From: Myxococcota bacterium | Lineage (GTDB): Bacteria; Myxococcota_A; UBA796 | Length of the DNA: 64,000 nt | Reading direction: 5' to 3' | Assembly: GCA_029251165.1 (NCBI GenBank) | Contig: JAQXDW010000122.1 | Coordinates: 18,435 to 82,434 of the forward strand | In this document: in pieces, positions 28,501 through 36,104 of the stretch | How the letters are laid out: the number at the start of each line of letters is the position of its first letter | Position numbering within the stretch: the first letter of the stretch is position 1 | Translations under genes and position numbers: made by a program | The notes under the pieces: generated by a model | The model's database searches: none | What the model was told of the DNA's origin: nothing | What the model saw: the letters and a program-made list of their open reading frames with translations, nothing else

Positions 28501-28882
28501 CCTCCCAGTCGGTCTCGAGCGGCTTCGCGGTGACTGCGGGGAGCATGTCGGAGTAGTCGGCCAGCGAGGCGGCAATGATCCCCCAGTCAGTTTCCTCCGA
28601 GCAGTCCGTGAATTCACACTCGAAGCACAGCCATGGCGTCTCGGGATCGTCGCATGCCTCGCCTGCATCCAGGATCCCGTTCCCGCACAGGGGGGCGTAC
28701 TCACCGGTGTCCTCACCGGTGTCCTCACCGGGAGGGGGGCTGGTGTCCTCACCGGGAGGAGGGCTGGTGTCCTCACTGGAGGGCACGGTCGTGTCAGCAG
28801 GGACGACCTCGGGGACCTCTTCACATGCACAGAAGAGGAAGAGGGAGCAGAGCACTGATAGGACTCGGAAGTGTGTCTTCAT
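25592..28882 (-). CDS. Heparinase/alginate-lyase-like polysaccharide lyase lipoprotein
   Basis: A 1096-residue lipoprotein. Start ATG 28882 (MKTHFRVLSV) begins a good signal peptide with lipobox FCAC at C20. A linker with EDTSPPPG repeats precedes a short myxobacterial Cys-rich repeat fragment (CGNGILDAGEACDD). Residues about 110-400 are beta-rich and unrecognised. Residues about 400-730 form an alpha/alpha barrel like chondroitin AC/alginate lyases (GHWALFNGNNWTPV, TYEEGLSYASVSF). From about 760, heparinase II/III-type beta-sandwich motifs follow (HTELDFGSLVWTAYGNRLL, DSGYGDL, NPTGHNTLVI). These suggest cleavage of an acidic polysaccharide by beta-elimination, probably outside the cell. It is monocistronic. 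Confidence 0.75.
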   Translation of the reverse strand: MKTHFRVLSVLCSLFLFCACEEVPEVVPADTTVPSSEDTSPPPGEDTSPPPGEDTGEDTGEYAPLCGNGILDAGEACDDPETPWLCFECEFTDCSEETDWGIIAASLADYSDMLPAVTAKPLETDWEDVAGFRLDTVAAATVYDDWEGDETACSVDSLWDASRVSVGPLLPLEDGSTECRVQLSNHKQDGLLYIANRTPADNDYPVSGEPGWVSWRFAIPEGHQATWFRYQHDMGRLFGSHPETCHENEQDEDGNCTRFLNEDDDWSEDVPAGVFLLWTVPNACNGWHITGPHAPANDLIWDIEETEIEVPAHLQEAPELTVTALVWHQYPGGCEEDYCIDATNTFFSEYSIGLGNASLQTEAVTTLAAEPPLEHPRLHGANETWYPEQLAYLDLPCREEPDYPENSDWGAITNVRNQWELSTLGGASCIGEKPETLYDHEFASLYLSGKGPGDDWSDQNVVQLLHLIRTTRACHALGGTDCPFTSEEVETLIPLFIDHEMALLPEESWYSYSFGFDLFTTPPMRRWTLIADILWDDLSAAQHAEIQAAFDPLIENFFTIYEEGHWALFNGNNWTPVLVNGALYWGVTYYHEDERAPELVKRALQTLWLHRDFYREDSTYEEGLSYASVSFDALLEINHMTQRVFGEPLDSVYWSRMAGTAAWSLDFMAPDGLLVDFGDSWAKRGWYNFTPLSMMLINEGDLDDPAELDPCLVKRFFTNKYYYHGMTDPFRTSPLLLRDWYSVVDKCDADSQDGQVLVSVHDEGGWGGIRTWQVGATELAQTEDHSKRYSQADQTFLAVSAIPSYFSHTELDFGSLVWTAYGNRLLLDSGYGDLNTDRYETDPDMPPDQNPTGHNTLVIPEALYDGDASTNTSQIEDSWGTIAAETVGDAEVIHLNGDTVYGSDNLELGWLSAFDRWLLHLADGHFMVIDSFAVRSDRGSAMVEERWHLGQTSPAPEDCSSRSEHSDYTIDDDTLNIQPMCAMLDTVETASQGRIVASSLQPGSFVDSGLLEFVNRLEDTEQRGRVRYVPDEAVELDIRLFALLGGSVDQELPELEYTWKTCDDAPCVDVTLAAEVWLFSFTWDEDSWILSDIEKQ

Positions 28883-28985
28883 CTGACCAGTCTGTATCAG
28901 GACCGTCCAGACAACAAGCTCCAGGACATCAACCCGCTGCCGATGCACGCCATGGCGTGCTCACGCACCAGAAAACCGTTCATCT

Positions 28986-31811
28986 TCAGGCTGTCGAGAT
29001 GGCTCCTGGGGCGCCCTGCGGAGAGGAAGCCTGCACGGGAAAGAGCAGCTTGAAGATCGCGCCCTCACCTGGCGTGGAGACCACGCTGACCTGGCCGCTG
29101 CAGCGGGACATGATGGACTGTACCGCATGCAGCCCCAGCCCCGTGCCGGTGGTCTGGCTCTTGGTGCTGAAGTAGGGCTCAAAGACCTGCGCTGCGATGT
29201 CCGCATCGATTCCTGGACCGTTGTCACGCACAGACAGCTCTGCCGTGGAGTCCGTTCTCCGCAGCCCCACCCAGATGAGTCCCTCGCCGCACATGGCGTC
29301 GCAGGAATTGTTGATCAGGTTGTTGAGCATGCGTCGCACATCTGTCGGAGAGAGCGTGACCACGCCGCACTCCTCGATGTCTGTCTCGACTGCGATGCCC
29401 TCAGGAAGGAATTGGCGGAGCTGCCGCATGGTCTGACGAACCTGACGACCGAGCAGGCAGCGCTCTCCGATACCGACATAGGCGCCCTCGCTCGATGCCG
29501 TGAGCAAGCGGGCGGCGAGGGTCTCCACATCCTTGAGTCCGGTCTCGATATCCTCCAGCACCTCCTGGACCTCATCAGCAGGCAGGATCTCCATGTCGAT
29601 GATCTCGACGTTCAGGATGAGCTGGAGGGTGTTTCGGAGGTCGTGTGCAATGGAGCCTGCGAAGCGGCTGGTTGCTTCAATTCGCTCCTGCTGGCTGTGG
29701 TATGCCTCGAGTGCAATGAGCCGATGGGCTTCTCGAGCCTCGTACAAGCGCAGCTGCTCTGCCTGCTGGAGCACCGACGCTGTCTGCTGCACGCTGAGAC
29801 GCAGGCGCTCGAGCACCCCGACCACGGACATTCCCAGGGCCAGCAGCAGCAGGAAAACCTGCGGAGCCATGCGGTACCAAGAGTTGCTGAGGTTCATGCT
29901 CAGCCTGTCCAACGGCGGCAAGATCCCGTAGTGCTGATGGTGCCATCCTGTGAGCAAGAAGCCGACAATCAGAGCCACCATCATCAGCGCTGTTGAGCGA
30001 TAGCGCTGCAGCAGCACGCTCCAGACGATGGCCATGGCGATGGCAGATATCGTGACTGGATTGTCGTACCCATTGAAGATGACGCCGATCAGCCCGGGCA
30101 GGAAAGTTCCAAACAAGAGCACAGGGAAGACCAGAGCGGGCTTCGCTGAGGATGAGAACCCCGTCCAGAGGAGGAGCGCCAAACACGGGCAGATGCTCAG
30201 ATACATCGTGAAGTGCATGCGCGGAGCGATGCTCAAGTGAATGGACAGCACAATCAACACGAGCAGGCCAACGGCACGAGTCATCCTGCGGGCGAACTTG
30301 AGCTGCCAGGAGTTCAGCTCGACAGACGCCTCTTGCTCATCAGCTGGAGGCTGCTTGATGTCGTAGTGCTCGCCGACACTCTGTAGGGATCCTTCAGGGT
30401 GGAGTGACGTGTGCGTTGCTGAGGTGTGAGCAGAGAGCGTCGAGGCATCTACGGGCTGACACAAGCCGAAGGTCATCTCAACCCGAGTCCCAATTGAAGG
30501 TGCGCTCTCAAGCCGCAGCTCACCACTGCTCTGCTCGGCAATGGCGAGCGCAACGGAGAGCCCGAGCCCGGTCTGACACGCTCGTGTGGAGAAGAACGGC
30601 TCAAGGACCAGCGCGAGGTTGTCCGTGGTGATGCCATGGCCGGTGTCTTCAACCACCAGCATGGCGTGGCTGATGCTTCCGTTGACTGGCTGGGCATAGA
30701 TGGTGGAGACCTGGATGGTGCCTGCTGGAGTGGCCTCGTGGGCATTGAGGAGCAGGTTAAGAACGGCCTGCTGGATGCTGCTCTTGCTGCCAACGACCTC
30801 AAGTCCGGGCTGCAGCTGCAGCGTCACGGCTGCGGTGCTGTGAAGCTGCCTGGCCTCTGCGCTGCGGCATACCGTCTTCACAACCTCGGACAGCTCGCAG
30901 CCTCCCCAGGCATTTGGCTCGCTGCTCCGGCTGAGCATCATGAGATCGTTAATGATCTGTACTGAAGGAAGGAACGCGCTGCTGACAGCCTCGGAGAAGA
31001 TCCGGCGCTCAGGCATTGAGGTGCTGTCTATGCCGGCCTCCATGAGACCACGGACATCATGAATACGCTGGCTGAAGTGCTGCGCGAGGCCATGCCCGAG
31101 TCGGGCAATGGACTCACTCTTTTGCCCCTTTAGTAGAGCCTGCTCAGCGGTAATTCGAGCGTTGCGGATCTCCGTCATCGCGGCTCGACTCCGCTCGACC
31201 TCGCGCTGCCGCTTCTTGAGATGCAGGAGAGTGCGCCCGATGTACTGCGACAGGTCCTGGATAATCAACGACAAGCAGCCCAAGACCGCGACAAGGTACA
31301 CCGTCACGCGCAGCCAGCCTCGAAAGAGGTCCCGCTCATTGAAGACGCGAGAGAAGTAGATCCACCCCATGTCGACCGCAAAGCCGCTCAAGACAAAGAC
31401 GACGGGCAGCGCCAGCAAGACCAGGCCCATGGCGACCCTGCCCGAGAGCAAGCCTGAGACAACCAGCAGGAAGATGTAAGACACTGTGACGACCGGCGCA
31501 TACCCAGCTTGTAGAAATATAATCAAGAGGCTCGTGCTAAGAGCCATCAGCAACAAGGCGCTGCGTACGCGATTCGACAGTCTGCCACTTCTGCCGATGA
31601 ACAACAGCAGAATCCCGACAGCAAATACGCTTGTCTGAAACAAGCGCAGCTCACCACTCAAGGCCGCCTGAAAAAAGGGTCCCAAGAGATGCAGAGCAGA
31701 CATCGGTGTGGCGAGCTGGCGAAAAATTCTCTGATGCCACTCTCGCTCTTGCGCATGCCCCTTACTCGGGGTTGAGCTTGCGCTCACGCGAGAAGAAGAG
31801 GGCAGATTCAA
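28986..31811 (-). CDS. Tandem double sensor histidine kinase with a degenerate first phosphoacceptor site
   Basis: A 941-residue protein made of two consecutive membrane-plus-kinase units. Unit 1: five or six membrane helices (50-190), coiled coil, dimerisation helix, then a complete ATPase domain (NLLLNAHEA, VEDTGHGI, LEPFFST, TGLGLSVA). Unit 2: six or seven membrane helices (510-665), HisKA with canonical H723 (SIAHDLRNTL), then a complete ATPase domain (NNLINNSCDAM, RDNGPGI, FEPYFST, GTGLGLHAV). In unit 1 the H-box reads GLAQHFSQRI, with Gln244 where His is expected and His245 in the Asp position. TTG 31811 is favoured as start because GGAG lies just upstream. There is no receiver domain and no adjacent response regulator. 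Confidence 0.9.
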   Translation of the reverse strand: MNLPSSSRVSASSTPSKGHAQEREWHQRIFRQLATPMSALHLLGPFFQAALSGELRLFQTSVFAVGILLLFIGRSGRLSNRVRSALLLMALSTSLLIIFLQAGYAPVVTVSYIFLLVVSGLLSGRVAMGLVLLALPVVFVLSGFAVDMGWIYFSRVFNERDLFRGWLRVTVYLVAVLGCLSLIIQDLSQYIGRTLLHLKKRQREVERSRAAMTEIRNARITAEQALLKGQKSESIARLGHGLAQHFSQRIHDVRGLMEAGIDSTSMPERRIFSEAVSSAFLPSVQIINDLMMLSRSSEPNAWGGCELSEVVKTVCRSAEARQLHSTAAVTLQLQPGLEVVGSKSSIQQAVLNLLLNAHEATPAGTIQVSTIYAQPVNGSISHAMLVVEDTGHGITTDNLALVLEPFFSTRACQTGLGLSVALAIAEQSSGELRLESAPSIGTRVEMTFGLCQPVDASTLSAHTSATHTSLHPEGSLQSVGEHYDIKQPPADEQEASVELNSWQLKFARRMTRAVGLLVLIVLSIHLSIAPRMHFTMYLSICPCLALLLWTGFSSSAKPALVFPVLLFGTFLPGLIGVIFNGYDNPVTISAIAMAIVWSVLLQRYRSTALMMVALIVGFLLTGWHHQHYGILPPLDRLSMNLSNSWYRMAPQVFLLLLALGMSVVGVLERLRLSVQQTASVLQQAEQLRLYEAREAHRLIALEAYHSQQERIEATSRFAGSIAHDLRNTLQLILNVEIIDMEILPADEVQEVLEDIETGLKDVETLAARLLTASSEGAYVGIGERCLLGRQVRQTMRQLRQFLPEGIAVETDIEECGVVTLSPTDVRRMLNNLINNSCDAMCGEGLIWVGLRRTDSTAELSVRDNGPGIDADIAAQVFEPYFSTKSQTTGTGLGLHAVQSIMSRCSGQVSVVSTPGEGAIFKLLFPVQASSPQGAPGAISTA

Positions 31812-32178
31812 GACATCTCCATCAGGATGCGGCTGAAGGTCATGACTGAAGATTACTTACTAAAGTGTTTCTGAACGTTTATACTATATTTTATTCTGTA
31901 AGCCCATGAACTCTAAGCTAACAAGATATTTTTCACATGCCTGTCTTTTTTTTATGCACCGTGAGACCGCATCACCAAATATTCCCTTATTTCAGCTTTA
32001 ATCATGTTTTTAGCTAAAATAAAACACCTGGATAGATCCTCATTTAGAGGACTATAGACTTTCATAAAAATTATCGTCCAGCAATGGTAATACTGTCCCT
32101 ATCCAACAATATATTTGTTTATGAGTACAATCTGTGAGGCCAATTATAGAGAAGTCAAGGAGTGAGGACCTGTCCGGC
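31812..32178. other. AT-rich intergenic island, 367 bp
   Basis: Strikingly AT-rich sequence (especially 31840-32160) between the double kinase start and the 3' end of the secreted unknown protein, both on the minus strand. It has a run of eight T near 31947 and TATA-like stretches. It presumably holds the kinase promoter. No coding frame of usable length is present. A small dyad (TCCTC/GAGGA) lies near 32037-32051. Confidence 0.6.
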
Positions 32179-32198
32179 CTAAAATGGCTCTCCGGACA
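32171..32198 (-). repeat. Hairpin spanning a stop codon
   Basis: TGTCCGG (32171-32177) pairs perfectly with CCGGACA (32192-32198) around a 14-base loop that holds the stop codon of the secreted unknown gene (32179-32181). No T-tract follows on the minus strand, so it is at best a weak terminator or mRNA 3' structure. Confidence 0.4.
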
Positions 32199-33654
32199 GC
32201 CCAGTCTCGATCCCGCTGCTGCAGTAGACATCAATTCCTGTCGACTGAACACTCACCTGGCAGGCTCTCAGCAGCTCTCTGGTCAGCTCAGTGGATCTCC
32301 ATGCAGCCCCATCATCCGTTGTCTCCGCCAGCCCTGAGAGAACCGCGCGGGAGATGTCGTCGTGCCCCGCTGGAAAAGCAATGTTCTGCATCAGCATCGC
32401 GAGCGGCGACATCTGATCCACTTCATGGCAGAAGACAAACCCATGGGAGAACACCTGGCAGGATCGGCCCCCACTTCCCGACCAGCTCACCCGGTGATCG
32501 TCCGTGACATCCCCCAGCCACCCATTGTCTTCGGTCGTTGGCCGCGCGGTGGGCGCCACGTGTTCCACGGTGCTCCACCACAAGGGCTCCTGGGCAAACG
32601 CCGCATGCGTGAGCCAGATCTCCACGTCATTGCCGCGCTGATAGACCCAGAACGGCAGGCGGTGGCGATCAGTGTCCTTGATGCCACCGAAGGCATCGAC
32701 TCCCTGGACGGTGGAATAGAACGTGCGGTCGCCAGGGAGCCACGGATGGCTCTCCCAGTCGTGGCGAGGAGCCTGCGCGCTCATCAAGGCCGCGATGATG
32801 GCCGAGACGTGCTCTTCTTGCGCATTGGTCATCGTGATGAGAGAAGACCTGGCATCTCGCCGATAGTGAATTCCCTCGGAAAAAGACTGCTCGACCTGCT
32901 GTGGCATGCCGACACTGAGCCCAGGAAGCGCGACCCTATCCTCGACTCGCTCGGTCACGGACCACGCTCCAGCAGACTCAAACAATCCGCTGACAACCAT
33001 CCACATGACGTCATCGCGGACCACAGCATCGTGGGTGTCGATCACCACCCCTGCAGGGGTGACATGCAGGCGAAACGCAGCCGACAGATCCGAGGTCTGG
33101 TAGGAACGCGAGCCGTCGGAGATCGGCCTGGACTGCCACTGCTGCTCTCCCGGCGCCAGCGCCGACTGAACATCGCTCACCAGTCCAGCGACATCATTGG
33201 CTGACATCGCTGGAAGCTCCAGGCGAGACCACATCGCAAACGCCCCCAGCATCCACGTCGAGGTGTAAGAAGCCCCTCCGACCAGCTCCTGACGTACCCG
33301 GGTCGCCTGGGTCGGATCGTGGTCCAGTCGGCTGATGATCTGCGGTGCCTCCCCTCGCCCGTACCGCGCCCGAGCGACGGTCCACAGCGGCTGGTCGCGC
33401 AGGGTCTGACGCCAGCGTCGGCGCTCCTGTCGTTGCTCACGAGAGGTGAGCATCGGCGCTGTCGGCGCGGCGGACAGCAAAGGCACCTCCCCTCCGTCTT
33501 CAGCACCGCACGGCTCAGCCTCTGGACGGTCCGCTGGGGAACCGGCGAGCGCCTGCCCGCACAGCGCAGACAGCACCCCGAGCCAGACACAGGCCCGGGC
33601 TCCCCACACTCGGGCTCGCGCGCCCACATCCCTCACTGCATCATTCGTGATCAT
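32179..33654 (-). CDS. Large secreted protein of unknown function
   Basis: A 491-residue protein. Start ATG 33654 (MITNDAVRDV) has AAGGGG seven bases upstream. The N-terminus (VWLGVLSALCGQALAGSPA) is a signal peptide with probable cleavage after ALA. The mature protein is rich in Trp, Ser and Asp and predicted alpha/beta, with no membrane segment, repeat or motif I recognise. Two segments look loosely similar to each other (around RTFYSTVQGVDAFGG and SRSYQTSDLSAAF), hinting at an internal duplication. It is divergent from the phosphodiesterase-like lipoprotein gene, with an 18-bp dyad between them. Confidence 0.65.
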   Translation of the reverse strand: MITNDAVRDVGARARVWGARACVWLGVLSALCGQALAGSPADRPEAEPCGAEDGGEVPLLSAAPTAPMLTSREQRQERRRWRQTLRDQPLWTVARARYGRGEAPQIISRLDHDPTQATRVRQELVGGASYTSTWMLGAFAMWSRLELPAMSANDVAGLVSDVQSALAPGEQQWQSRPISDGSRSYQTSDLSAAFRLHVTPAGVVIDTHDAVVRDDVMWMVVSGLFESAGAWSVTERVEDRVALPGLSVGMPQQVEQSFSEGIHYRRDARSSLITMTNAQEEHVSAIIAALMSAQAPRHDWESHPWLPGDRTFYSTVQGVDAFGGIKDTDRHRLPFWVYQRGNDVEIWLTHAAFAQEPLWWSTVEHVAPTARPTTEDNGWLGDVTDDHRVSWSGSGGRSCQVFSHGFVFCHEVDQMSPLAMLMQNIAFPAGHDDISRAVLSGLAETTDDGAAWRSTELTRELLRACQVSVQSTGIDVYCSSGIETGLSGEPF

Positions 33655-33772
33655 ACCGAGCCCCTTGTCATTCGCTCCTGACAGTGAGCGTTTCTGCAAG
33701 AGGCATACCACTGCACAGCAGCGACAGCAGCGGCAGCAGACGGCGGTCGAGCCACGTGCGCAGAGTCCAGAT

Positions 33773-33790
33773 GATAGATCTAAATCTATC
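33773..33790. promoter_or_regulatory. Operator-like dyad in a divergent promoter region
   Basis: GATAGAT and ATCTATC (7+7 bp, 4-base spacer) form a perfect palindromic dyad, AT-rich within GC-rich DNA. It lies between the divergent starts at 33654 (-) and 33901 (+), a typical place for a dimeric repressor or activator site. The binding protein is unknown. Confidence 0.4.
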
Positions 33791-33900
33791 GTTAAGCGCG
33801 GCCCCCTCTACGCAGGAGACGAAGCGGTGCGGTCGATGATGACGGGCGTCGTCTCCCGCCGATGTCACACCACGCGACAAACCGTGGCATGATGGCTCCC

Positions 33901-35475
33901 ATGAATCGTATCCTCTTGCTTCTTACTGGTCTTACGCTGTCTTGCAGTCCCAAAGATGCCATCCTGCTCGGCCCCTCCCCTGCCGACACTGACACCCCCT
34001 CGACGCAGACCGACTCCAGCACGACTCCAGACTCTGGACGTCCCCAGGACACCGACGACACCGACGACACCGACGACACCGACGACACCCGCGTGCCCAA
34101 GGTGCTGACCGTTATGATCGACGGATGGAAGCCGGAGGTGATCGCCACCGCCCAGACGCCGACCATCGACACCCTCCTCAGCACCGCTGCCTACAGCCTG
34201 CAGACACGGGTCGAGGACACCACCATCAGCGGCTCGGGACAGACCACGTTCCTGACCGGGGTACACCGCGACAAGCACCAGGTTCCCGACAACAGCTTCT
34301 CCAAGCCCAACACCAGCGACTATCCGCACCACTTCACGCGCATCAAGTCGGCCCGTCCGGACCTCATGACGGCCTCCTACCACACCTGGTCGCCCGTCCA
34401 CGCCAGCATCGTCTCTGATGCCGACATCGACGCCTTTGCCGAGTATGAAGACGACGGCGATGCGCAGATGGTCAGCCAGCTGATCGACGATCTCTCTGTC
34501 GCAGAGCTCGACGTCATCTCGCTGATGCTCTCCGACCTCGATGTCGTTGGACACACCTACGGATTCGACGCCAGCGGCTCAGCCTACATCGCCGAGATGG
34601 AGTCCATCGACGGTCAGATCGCGCGCGTCCTGGCTGCCGTCGAGGCCCGGAAGACCCACGAGAGCGAGCGCTGGCTCGTCGTCCTGTCCACCGATCACGC
34701 CGGGACCTCATACGCGCACGGCGAGAACATCTCCGAGCATCGCCTCGTGCCGCTGCTCGTCCACGGAGACGGGGTGGCGGCTGGACCGATCTGGCCCGCC
34801 CCCGACGCGGTGGACATCGTCCCCACGGTGCTCGCCCACCTCGGCATCGAGCCAGAGCCCACCTGGGGGCTCGATGGTCGCATCCTCGGTCAAGAACAGA
34901 CCGCGCCGCCTGACGCGGCGCTGGAGACCAACCTCATCTTCAACGGTGATGCAGAGCATGAGCGCGGGTATGGCGACTTCACCCCCGATGCGGCCGTTCC
35001 TGGGTGGACGGACTCCGGCGACGCGACCGTGATGCTCTACGGCTCCGCTGATGGCTTCCCCACGTCCTCTGACCCCGGTCCCGAGGAGCGCGGCGCCAAC
35101 TTCTTCTGCGGCGGCGGCACCAGCGACGACACCACCCTTCAGCAGCGCATCGATCTGAGCGCCCTCGCGACCGACATCGCCGCTGGCACGACCTACGACT
35201 TCTCCGCTCATGTCGGCGGCTACAGCAGCCAAGACGACCGCTCGCAGGTCATGATCGCCTTCGTGGACAGCAGCGGCGCTGCTCTTCACACCGCAACCAT
35301 CGGTCCCCTGACCGCATCGGAGCGCAGCAACACAACCGGGCTGTGGCCAGTCTCCACCACCGGCACCGTCCCCGCTGCCGCCGTCGGCGTCGAGGTGACC
35401 ATCAACGCGATCCAGTCCAGCGGCTACAACGATGGATATGCCGACAACCTCTCGCTAATTCTCCGCCAGGAGTAG
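33901..35475 (+). CDS. Alkaline phosphatase/phosphodiesterase-superfamily lipoprotein with jelly-roll C-terminus
   Basis: A 524-residue lipoprotein. ATG 33901 gives MNRILLLLTGLTLSC with lipobox TLSC (C15); ATG 33892 is an alternative. A linker of DTD triplet repeats (about 40-60) follows. Residues about 65-335 show the type I phosphodiesterase/nucleotide pyrophosphatase pattern (PF01663 type): VLTVMIDGWKPE (metal Asp), SGSGQTTFLTGVHRDKH, SDLDVVGHTYG (Asp/His) and STDHAG. The usual nucleophile Thr appears replaced by Ser in SGSG. The C-terminal 150 residues begin NLIFNGDAEHERG, the common start of a jelly-roll carbohydrate-binding-like domain. Likely an extracellular phosphoesterase or sulfatase-like enzyme of unknown substrate. 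Confidence 0.8.
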   Translation: MNRILLLLTGLTLSCSPKDAILLGPSPADTDTPSTQTDSSTTPDSGRPQDTDDTDDTDDTDDTRVPKVLTVMIDGWKPEVIATAQTPTIDTLLSTAAYSLQTRVEDTTISGSGQTTFLTGVHRDKHQVPDNSFSKPNTSDYPHHFTRIKSARPDLMTASYHTWSPVHASIVSDADIDAFAEYEDDGDAQMVSQLIDDLSVAELDVISLMLSDLDVVGHTYGFDASGSAYIAEMESIDGQIARVLAAVEARKTHESERWLVVLSTDHAGTSYAHGENISEHRLVPLLVHGDGVAAGPIWPAPDAVDIVPTVLAHLGIEPEPTWGLDGRILGQEQTAPPDAALETNLIFNGDAEHERGYGDFTPDAAVPGWTDSGDATVMLYGSADGFPTSSDPGPEERGANFFCGGGTSDDTTLQQRIDLSALATDIAAGTTYDFSAHVGGYSSQDDRSQVMIAFVDSSGAALHTATIGPLTASERSNTTGLWPVSTTGTVPAAAVGVEVTINAIQSSGYNDGYADNLSLILRQE

Positions 35476-36104
35476 CGCGTCACCAGGAAGACGCAGGAGC
35501 ACCCGCTGCCCGATGGAGCGACAGGAGTGCTCACGGCGGGTCGTGTGAATGCCTCCCGTGAGCGACAGCACCCGACGCCAGACCCGGCACACACTGTCGG
35601 TCTCTCCAGCGTGTCTTGCCGGCCCGTTGCGCCTGAACTCTTCACGACCTCAACGAGACGCACCACGGCCCCACACAGCAGCTCAGAAGAGAGGGGAACC
35701 CGAGCTGATGTGAAACGTCGATCTCTTGGGTCGCAGGGAACATGAACCATACTGTCGGGGTATTCCCCTATAAACCATTGAGATGCTTCGTCTTCTGAGG
35801 AACACTGCGTCGAAGCGGAGTGCTCAGAGACGGCGTGGATTGTTGCATAGCGACGTGCGCCTCCCCGGACCATGCTCAACTCATCGAGGCCGCCCCGATG
35901 GTCCAGCGGACACCGAACAGCACTAAAAACAAGTTCCTTAGTTAGTTTAACAGAACACACCATGCAATTAAGCCCGGACCGGCAGGTTCTTGCTCGCGCA
36001 ATCACGCCACACACTCAGCAGCGACAGCCTGATAAATGAATAATATTTGAATAAAAAATCGCTTGATGGCTATACAAGGCGCACTTGTAAAACTGGAGTC
36101 TGTC
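35476..36104. other. Intergenic region, 629 bp
   Basis: No convincing gene. The minus-strand open frame across it is Arg/Ser/Cys-rich with no conserved-looking segment. The last 100 bases are AT-rich and presumably carry the promoter of the M16 peptidase operon. A chromosomal remnant cannot be ruled out. Confidence 0.45.

Noticed and set aside
35424..36014. 196-codon minus-strand frame in the 629-bp intergenic region
   Set aside because: Composition is Arg/Ser/Cys-rich without hydrophobic core or motifs, and it overlaps the end of the phosphodiesterase-like gene.
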